Below are positions 60,701-64,000 of a stretch of 64,000 nt of DNA, in pieces (positions within the stretch are counted from its first letter, which is position 1; each line of letters starts with the position of its first letter). A program made the position numbers and the translations under genes. The stretch comes from Megaustenia siamemsis. Lineage: Eukaryota; Mollusca; Gastropoda; Stylommatophora; Ariophantidae. The stretch is from assembly GCA_032433765.1 (NCBI GenBank), contig JAVIAB010000160.1, positions 20,344,115 to 20,408,114 on the forward strand. Direction: 5' to 3'. The notes under the pieces are model-generated. The model saw only the letters and a list, made by a program, of their open reading frames with translations, had not been told where the DNA came from and ran no database searches.

Positions 60701-63696
60701 TAAAAGGAAAGAGAGATTGCGGACGACAAAGAGAGAAAATACTGGATAGCTTGGTGTCATGGCATGGAAAACAGTCAACAACAGAACTTATACGATGCAC
60801 TGTAGATAGAAGATTGTGGAGGGACATGATCGCCTACACCAACCGGTATGGCACATGATGATGATGATGATCTACATTTATATATGGCTGAAAGTTACAA
60901 TGGGTTATAAAATGTAAAGAATCTGTGTAAAAATCTGGTCCTCTAGTTTTTACTTTAATTTATTGGCCGATTTCATAATGTGCAATGTCTTTGTGTTTTC
61001 TCTATCAGGCGCCGCCGAGGAACCTTTAGCATTTCTGAGAACACAACCCCAGTTTCATCGAATGCGACAGGTTGTCCAGGAAAGCCCTCAGCTTTTGCCA
61101 TCTATTCTGCAACAAATTGGCCAAACTAACCCAGAACTTCTGAGGGTAGAGTAGAATTTTATTGTTTAATATATAGCCTGTCTGTGACACCTTTTAGGTA
61201 GTCATGTAAATGCTCATTCCCAGTAGTCATGTTTTATTTGATTACATCATAACATAAGCTGTGATCATATACTTGGTAAGATGTTGTACAAAAGTAGGTA
61301 GTAAAGTTTCCATCTTATCAGTATCAAGTTCAACTCAACCGCTGAGGCTCATGTACAAAAGTAGGTAGTAAAGTTTCCATCTTATCAGTAGTGAATACAA
61401 CTCAACCCCTGAGGCTCATGATCAAAAGTAGGTAGTAAAGTTTCCATCTTATCAGTAGTGAATACAACTCAACCCCTGAGGCTCATGATCAAAAGTAGGT
61501 AGTAAAGTTTCCATCTTATCAGTAGTGAGTACAACTCAACCCCTGAGGCTCATGTACAAAAGTAGGTAGTAAAGTTTCCATCTTATCAGTAGTGAGTACA
61601 ACTCAACCCCTGAGGCTCATGATCAAAAGTAGGTAGTAAAGTTTCCATCTTATCAGTAGTGAATACAACTCAACCCCTGAGGCTCATGTACAAAAGTAGG
61701 TAGTAAAGTTTCCATCTTATCAGTAGTGAGTACAGCTCAACCCCTGAGGCTCATGTACAAAAGTAGGTAGTAAAGTTTCCATCTTATCAGTATCGAGTAC
61801 AACTCAACCCCTGAGGCTTATGTACAAAAGTAGGTAGTAAAGTTTCCATCTTATCAATATCGAGTACAACTCAACCCCTGAGGCTCATGTACAAAAGTAT
61901 TTGTTTAACATGTCCAGTTGTCTTTTGACTTCTCCTTTTTCTACTGTATTTTGTATAATTGTTTTTAGCACTGCTGTTAATTGTCTTGTTTTTTTTGTAT
62001 CATTCATACTTGAGTGGTCTTGGAGCAAAAGCCACCACAATATATTCACAAGACTCCTGTTTACAGCTCATGTGATCATTTGAACATTCAAGCCATGACA
62101 CAAGGAAATTTTCCAGATGAAGAATATGTTTATATCACAGGTGGAAAGATATAACTAAACATAGGATCACCTGAATTTTGATTTTCTCAGTTGCGATATG
62201 ATTTAATGCAATATAAATGAATGTATTTAGAGAAAATAATTTGATGTCGTATTTAATCATGTTTGTTTCGTTAAATGTGGTTGGTAAACGAAACAAAAAT
62301 ATGATTGTATTATAAATTGGATGATGTTCTTGAAGTCCAATCCTAAATTGGTTGGGATGCAAGCCACTGGCCTTTAACTCTTTCAGGACTATTATCTGAC
62401 ACGTCAGTGCGATTAAAAACTGCTGATTTCCGACTTTACCAAGAAAATTCGGCTCTGACGAGTGTAGCTGAATATTTATTTCGTTTTCAATGATTTTTTA
62501 TTTCAACCAATACTTGTTTTCCGGATGTAGAAGAGTTCTCACAGAGCTTCCTGTTGATACCACATTATTTCTGAGTTTGAACATTAGAAAATTGTTAATT
62601 TACATTCATTGTTTTTTTTTTTCCTCTAATTTCTGTCACATAATGGCCACGCCCACTGCTGGTACATCTTGCAGTCGACCAAAACGATAAAGTGCATAAC
62701 AAGCTAGATCTATGTTCAAAACCTTGTTATTGAGTGATTCAGAAATAGAGTATTCATAGTATTTAGACTTGGTCGAGAATTTTGTTGTTGGTAATGGTAG
62801 TAATAGTCATGCTAAAAAACCAAGACGATCTGGCTTAGGTTTAGCTGGTGGATGCCTCTATTCCAGCACTATCAGTGCCTCAGAGGAGTCAAGTGGTAGT
62901 GACTCTGATAACAAAACTGGTACTTTAGGGCATATCACACAAAATAGGTCAAGTTGTGTAAATAAAAATAATATACTTGACTTGTAAATAATATTGTTGT
63001 GATGTCACATAAATTTATCATATTTTTCATTCTGGGATCATTTACAAAAATGTACATAATTTTGTTGCTTGTGGACATAAATTAATCAAATAAACTATAT
63101 TTTGGAGGAATTTGAATTATGTTGTGTAATATTTCAAGACAAATGGGTAGCAACACTTCTAAACATGGAAAAAGGTAAGTGATTACAAATATTTTGAATT
63201 TAAAATGATCTACTTTGAATATTTTATATTTTAAAAAATAAATTTGTTCCATTAAATAATAACGTATAATAATATATTGCTATTTTCATTTTCTGTATCT
63301 ATTGATGTATAACACATACCACATTTATCTAAATTATTGTGTGAAGTAGTCATAGGAAAAAGGTATATAGTGAAATATTTTGAAACAGGAAAATTAATTT
63401 GGTCCAAACCTAAAAATAATGTGTTTCCTGTTATAGTCCTGAAAGAGTTAATTCTTTCTCTTTTTTTTTTTTAATATAAAATAATTTATTCCTTTTTTTA
63501 AAATTAAAATTGAAAGGCATTTCCCCAATTTGATTTGCAGTTAATTAGTCAGCATCAGGAAAGCTTTGTACGTATGATGAATGAGACAGATGAGGGTTCG
63601 GATCAGGAAGTCAGGCAAGGAGCAGGTGGTACACAAGCTCCACCTGGCTCTGGTTACATTTCTGTCACACCTGAAGAGAAACTAGCTATTGACAGG
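37749..63696 (+). CDS. RAD23: RAD23 homologue, UBL-UBA proteasome shuttle / NER factor (3' end beyond window)
   Basis: Spliced gene; this entry is the in-window span. RAD23 carries polyubiquitinated proteins to the proteasome and, bound to XPC (Rad4), stabilises damage recognition in nucleotide excision repair. Eight exons (66, 79, 80, 134, 214, 127, 137, 156 nt; 993 nt, 331 codons) splice with GT-AG borders and matching phases. Order: UBL domain (exons 1-3), Ala/Pro-rich linker (exon 4), linker plus UBA1 (exon 5), acidic/Ser linker (exon 6), XPC-binding domain (exon 7), then a linker that in the family leads to UBA2 (exon 8). UBA2 and the stop codon are past 64000. The first intron is about 8.2 kb and is the longest; most of its length is repeats. 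The start codon faces TRMT13 about 15.7 kb away, of which 10.1 kb is a recent gypsy insertion and 2.4 kb a DNA transposon. Confidence 0.93.
38893..39200 (-). mobile_element. LINE family E ORF2 C-terminus
   Basis: Minus strand reads [20 protein letters not shown] and [20 protein letters not shown], the RRW--IGH-LRK...QAL-WNPQGK-K-GRP pattern of widespread invertebrate LINEs. Confidence 0.75.
39310..39965 (+). mobile_element. LINE family E linker and RT fragment
   Basis: Plus strand: [20 protein letters not shown], then [20 protein letters not shown] and, across frameshifts, an RT fingers/palm region ([20 protein letters not shown]). Opposite in orientation to 38893-39200. Confidence 0.75.
39966..40559. 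other. RAD23 intron 1 DNA, nothing recognised
   Basis: AT-rich; no domain or known repeat seen. Confidence 0.45.
40560..40830 (+). mobile_element. LINE RNase H-type C-terminal fragment
   Basis: Plus strand [20 protein letters not shown] then [20 protein letters not shown], related to the minus-strand fragment at 9985-10700. Confidence 0.6.
41390..41700. repeat. Unclassified dispersed repeat (copy 2)
   Basis: Similar to 8090-8480. It ends in a run of 13 G near 41665-41677. Confidence 0.5.
42007..43205 (-). mobile_element. LINE family A1, 5'-truncated insertion with 11-bp TSD
   Basis: 1199 bp flanked by GAGCACAATCT (41996-42006 and 43206-43216). The minus strand has two long frames: [20 protein letters not shown] and [20 protein letters not shown], then (289 aa) [20 protein letters not shown] and [20 protein letters not shown] to the C-terminus and (ATG)n tail. 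One stop or frame break separates them near 42900. It is one of the least damaged A1 copies. Confidence 0.92.
43505..43725 (+). repeat. SINE1-like copy
   Basis: A-box-like TGGCTGAGTGGTTAGTGTG, a degraded B box, then body GGTTCACCCAGG and GATACCAAACACATCACCC. Confidence 0.65.
43737..45180 (-). mobile_element. LINE family A1 fragment interrupted by repeat R2
   Basis: Two parts, 43737-44502 and 44817-45180, are colinear on the minus strand: [20 protein letters not shown] and [20 protein letters not shown], then after R2 the NNLRYADNT region (Asp to Asn in YADD), [20 protein letters not shown] and the 3' end. Damaged by deletions. Confidence 0.8.
44503..44806 (+). repeat. SINE-like repeat R2, inserted in LINE A1
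   Basis: 304 bp flanked by the 10-bp TSD ATACATATTA (44493-44502 and 44807-44816). The body contains GCATGTCGTAAGAGGCGACT. The 3' end, CGTCTTCGGCTCGAAAGGAC followed by AATAGATAG, closely matches the 3' tail of LINE family B. No clear ORF or tRNA head. A second copy is at 49723-49975. Confidence 0.85.
45205..45275 (+). repeat. SINE1 3' fragment
   Basis: TATGGTCACTAACACCATAT and following sequence match the end of SINE1. Confidence 0.6.
45980..46058 (+). CDS. RAD23: RAD23 exon 2 (UBL)
   Basis: 79 nt with acceptor TTATCAG and donor GTATAG. It reads [20 protein letters not shown] then LKLIYAG, the central helix and following strand of the UBL. Phase 0 in, 1 out. Confidence 0.92.
46315..46740 (+). 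mobile_element. LINE family B 3' fragment, degenerate
   Basis: Plus strand, in pieces: [20 protein letters not shown] and [20 protein letters not shown], then a tail resembling CTTCGGCCTGAAAGAACAATAG. Confidence 0.65.
46741..48999. other. RAD23 intron 2 DNA, nothing recognised
   Basis: About 2.3 kb. The longest plus-strand ORF (47520-47810, 96 aa) has no domain I recognise and is probably chance or an old mobile-element remnant. Confidence 0.45.
49000..49235 (-). mobile_element. LINE family B 3' end
   Basis: Minus strand carries the last part of the B C-terminus and ends in the (GATA)n-type tail at 49000-49025, next to the block GCGTAGCTGGCCCGTAAGGC. Confidence 0.7.
49253..49276. repeat. 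Poly(T) run of 24
   Basis: Uninterrupted T run about 175 bp upstream of RAD23 exon 3. Confidence 0.95.
49453..49532 (+). CDS. RAD23: RAD23 exon 3 (UBL end)
   Basis: 80 nt with acceptor TTTAACAG and donor GTATGC. It reads [20 protein letters not shown] then VVMVTK, the GKIL...Y-I-E--FVVVMV-K end of the RAD23 UBL. Phase 1 in, 0 out. Confidence 0.93.
49723..49975 (-). repeat. Repeat R2, second copy
   Basis: Reverse orientation of 44503-44806, sharing GGCATGTCGTAAGAGGCGAT and the CCGTCTTCGGCTTGAAAGGA tail followed by CAATAGAT. Confidence 0.8.
50000..50255 (-). repeat. SINE1 copy with near-complete Pol III boxes
   Basis: Minus strand: GAGCCTCAGTGGTTGAGTGG (A box region) and GGTTCAATCCC (B box), then body and TAACACCATATTCCCCATA end. 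Confidence 0.8.
50378..50900 (+). mobile_element. LINE family A1 fragment, degenerate
   Basis: Colinear plus-strand readings such as [15 protein letters not shown] and [16 protein letters not shown] sequence match the A1 C-terminal half. Heavily frame-broken. Confidence 0.55.
50941..51678 (-). mobile_element. LINE family N with RNase H domain, in an (AT)n site
   Basis: Two overlapping minus-strand frames together carry the RNase H domain: YTDGS (first Asp), [18 protein letters not shown] (Glu), ILSDSMSMI (Asp), then [20 protein letters not shown] (end of domain), the HLWTCSEC finger and the 3' end AAATAACTCA. The frame change lies at a run of 8 A on the minus strand near 51378-51385; one base fewer would keep the frame. 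(AT)n DNA lies on both sides (50923-50940 and 51679-51707). No RT domain, so 5'-truncated. Confidence 0.85.
51715..51955 (-). repeat. SINE1, best-preserved copy
   Basis: Minus strand: GATAGCTCAGTGGTTAGTGA carries a consensus A box (TAGCTCAGTGG) and GGTTCGATCCC is a consensus B box. The body (AATGGGTACCGGATTTTTTT) and the CACCACTTGGCGTGACAGGG end follow. Confidence 0.88.
52165..52395 (-). mobile_element. LINE family G ORF2 C-terminus abutting RAD23 exon 4
   Basis: Minus strand reads [20 protein letters not shown] and [19 protein letters not shown], a LINE C-terminal signature. It ends within about 10 bp of the exon 4 splice acceptor at 52404. Confidence 0.75.
52405..52538 (+). CDS. RAD23: RAD23 exon 4 (Ala/Pro linker)
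   Basis: 134 nt from acceptor CAAATAG to donor GTACTT. It encodes a low-complexity linker starting [18 protein letters not shown] and ending PAEITAPS, as between UBL and UBA1 in animal RAD23. Phase 0 in, 2 out. A LINE 3' fragment lies immediately upstream of the acceptor. Confidence 0.85.
52745..53342 (+). mobile_element. LINE family C 3' part, well preserved
   Basis: A 169-aa frame starts at 52835: [60 protein letters not shown] and [17 protein letters not shown]. The tail is ATGATGATGG. It is 5'-truncated, lacking the RT catalytic part. Confidence 0.85.
53478..56180 (-). mobile_element. LINE family A1, longest copy: 5' end, endonuclease and RT
   Basis: Minus strand in order: a GC-richer leader (about 55990-56180), an APE-type endonuclease start ([25 protein letters not shown] catalytic Glu, [19 protein letters not shown]), the endonuclease end ([28 protein letters not shown] with the SDH motif), a linker, RT fingers ([34 protein letters not shown]) and the catalytic [15 protein letters not shown]. 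The frame breaks in several places. The 3' C-terminal region and tail are missing, the opposite of usual LINE truncation. Confidence 0.9.
56550..56582. repeat. (TA)n(GA)n microsatellite
   Basis: A short TA run passes into GA repeats about 60 bp upstream of RAD23 exon 5. Confidence 0.85.
56644..56857 (+). CDS. RAD23: RAD23 exon 5 (UBA1)
   Basis: 214 nt from acceptor TTCAAG to donor GTGAGA. A short Ala-rich linker is followed by the UBA1 domain: [20 protein letters not shown], then [20 protein letters not shown] and YLLA. The MGF loop and [10 protein letters not shown] helix are diagnostic. Phase 2 in, 0 out. Confidence 0.94.
57195..57425 (+). repeat. SINE1 copy
   Basis: Plus strand: TTGATAGCTCAGTGGTTAGT (A box), GGTCCGATCCTG (B box with one change), body AATGGGTACCGGATTTTTGT and the TATACGCCATGTGGCATAAT end. 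Confidence 0.85.
57555..58020 (+). mobile_element. LINE family B-like linker fragment, degenerate
   Basis: Short plus-strand readings ([33 protein letters not shown]) match the family B region before the RT. Many stops. Confidence 0.5.
58037..58140 (+). repeat. Possible tRNA-like SINE head
   Basis: GAGCCCAGTGGTGTTGTGGC followed about 35 bp later by GAGGTTAAAATGCC is a weak A-box/B-box arrangement. Confidence 0.3.
58683..59085 (-). mobile_element. LINE family A2 3' fragment
   Basis: Minus strand covers KRRLEATE-type sequence to the A2 C-terminus and (ATG)n tail, with frame breaks. Confidence 0.75.
59211..59337 (+). CDS. RAD23: RAD23 exon 6 (linker after UBA1)
   Basis: 127 nt from acceptor ATTTTAG to donor GTAATG. 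It begins GIPDEGE, the usual GIP immediately after the RAD23 UBA1 domain, then runs through a Ser/Asn/Gly-rich linker to VSQVE. Phase 0 in, 1 out. Confidence 0.88.
59893..60165. repeat. Minisatellite, 67-bp unit, about 4 copies
   Basis: The unit starts GAGACAAAATTAGAAATGAG and recurs at 59893, 59960, 60027 and 60094, nearly identical. The unit contains a CTACATAGAACCAGTCTTGA segment that resembles the CYIEPVL region of LINE A. Confidence 0.93.
60268..60355 (-). repeat. SINE1 fragment
   Basis: Minus strand has the B box region (GGGCTCAATCCCAACCGATG) and AATGGGTACCAGATTTTTTT of SINE1; the head and end are missing. Confidence 0.7.
60628..60869 (+). mobile_element. LINE family A2, short insertion with 11-bp TSD
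   Basis: Flanked by ATCTACATTTA (60617-60627 and 60870-60880). It covers the A2 C-terminus with an internal deletion near 60688, and ends in (ATG)n. Confidence 0.9.
61009..61145 (+). CDS. RAD23: RAD23 exon 7 (XPC-binding domain)
   Basis: 137 nt from acceptor TATCAG to donor GTAGAG. It reads [20 protein letters not shown] then [20 protein letters not shown] and LLR, the STI1-like XPC/Rad4-binding domain. Phase 1 in, 0 out. Confidence 0.94.
61286..61898. repeat. Minisatellite, 67-bp unit, about 9 copies
   Basis: The unit contains AAAGTAGGTAGTAAAGTTTC and ends with a CCCCTGAGGCTC block. Copies start at 61286, 61353, 61420 and so on at exact 67-bp steps. Variants alternate GTACAAAAG and GATCAAAAG. 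It is about 140 bp after RAD23 exon 7. Confidence 0.95.
62378..63447 (+). mobile_element. Non-autonomous piggyBac-like element
   Basis: 1070 bp flanked by TTAA (62374-62377 and 63448-63451), with exact 15-bp inverted ends CTCTTTCAGGACTAT. Inside are possible N-terminal transposase remnants: [15 protein letters not shown] (62643 on), [11 protein letters not shown], and an acidic/Ser stretch near 62870-62930. No catalytic DDD domain is present. It lies in RAD23 intron 7. Confidence 0.8.
63541..63696 (+). CDS. RAD23: RAD23 exon 8 (end of XPC-binding domain, linker to UBA2)
   Basis: 156 nt, 52 codons, from acceptor TTTGCAG to donor GTGAGT. It begins [15 protein letters not shown], completing the XPC-binding domain, and ends [12 protein letters not shown], the conserved lead into UBA2. 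The next exon is outside the window. Confidence 0.93.
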
Positions 63697-63923
63697 GTGA
63701 GTAGTTGAGTGTTAGTAAATTTTTGTTATTTAAGAACAAAATGCAATTATATTGTCACAAGTTGACTCACAGTGGAAATAATGCTAAGTAAAAGATATCA
63801 AGGGTGTTTAGAACACATGCTTGGTGAGCACACCACCAAGATTACTAGATGAGAACTTACCTAGAACTTTTTTTGAGGGAACAAGAACCAGGGAGGATAT
63901 AGAAACACATGAAGACAAAGATC

Positions 63924-64000
63924 ATCATCAAGTGCCATGTCTACTAACATAAGTGACCATATCTCCCCTACTTTCTATCTTTACAGCTAAATAAGTTTTG
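63924..64000 (-). mobile_element. LINE family A1 3' end, cut by window edge
   Basis: ATCATCATCAAGTGCCATGT and the following sequence match the reverse complement of the A1 3' end. Confidence 0.7.

Noticed and set aside
62769..62987. 72-aa ORF as a RAD23 exon
   Set aside because: It lies between TTAA-flanked inverted ends and does not fit RAD23; exons 7 and 8 join directly in phase 0.

Overview
The window is AT-rich metazoan nuclear DNA: long introns with GT-AG junctions, two conserved eukaryotic genes, and a dense load of retrotransposons, SINEs, DNA transposons and minisatellites. The mix (craniofacial-development-protein-like APE/RT LINEs, a Penelope-like element, tRNA-SINEs, a Ty3/gypsy element) suits a lophotrochozoan, perhaps a mollusc. 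The species cannot be named from the sequence alone.

Host genes. Two genes lie head to head. TRMT13 (tRNA 2'-O-methyltransferase) is on the minus strand. Seven exons between 21995 and 8881 give a consistent reading frame from the N-terminal zinc fingers to the SAM-binding motif. Its C-terminal exons were not found and may lie left of the window. RAD23 (proteasome shuttle and nucleotide-excision-repair factor) is on the plus strand. Eight exons between 37749 and 63696 encode 331 codons in frame: UBL, linker, UBA1, XPC-binding domain and the following linker. The final UBA2 lies beyond the right edge.

Mobile DNA. The space between the two start codons holds a complete Ty3/gypsy retrotransposon at 22884-32973. 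It has 1116-bp LTRs that look identical and a 4-bp target duplication. Gag, protease and Pol are in three frames, joined by a GGGAAAC slippery site and a TAATG stop/start overlap. A complete Tc1/mariner-superfamily transposon with an uninterrupted 431-aa transposase is at 34426-36809, inserted at a TA inside an older LINE fragment. The introns of both genes hold many LINE fragments, several with target-site duplications I could read by eye. They fall into families that I label A1, A2, B, C, D, E, G and N for this answer only. There are also a Penelope-like fragment, about ten tRNA-derived SINE copies, a second SINE-like repeat (R2) whose 3' tail matches LINE family B, and a deleted piggyBac-like element.

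Layout: 1-8880 repeats and unassigned DNA; 8881-21995 TRMT13 exons and repeat-filled introns; 22000-37700 shared upstream region with the gypsy and Tc1/mariner insertions; 37749-64000 RAD23 with repeat-filled introns and three features of minisatellite or piggyBac type near its 3' half. No rRNA, CRISPR or bacterial-type operon is present.
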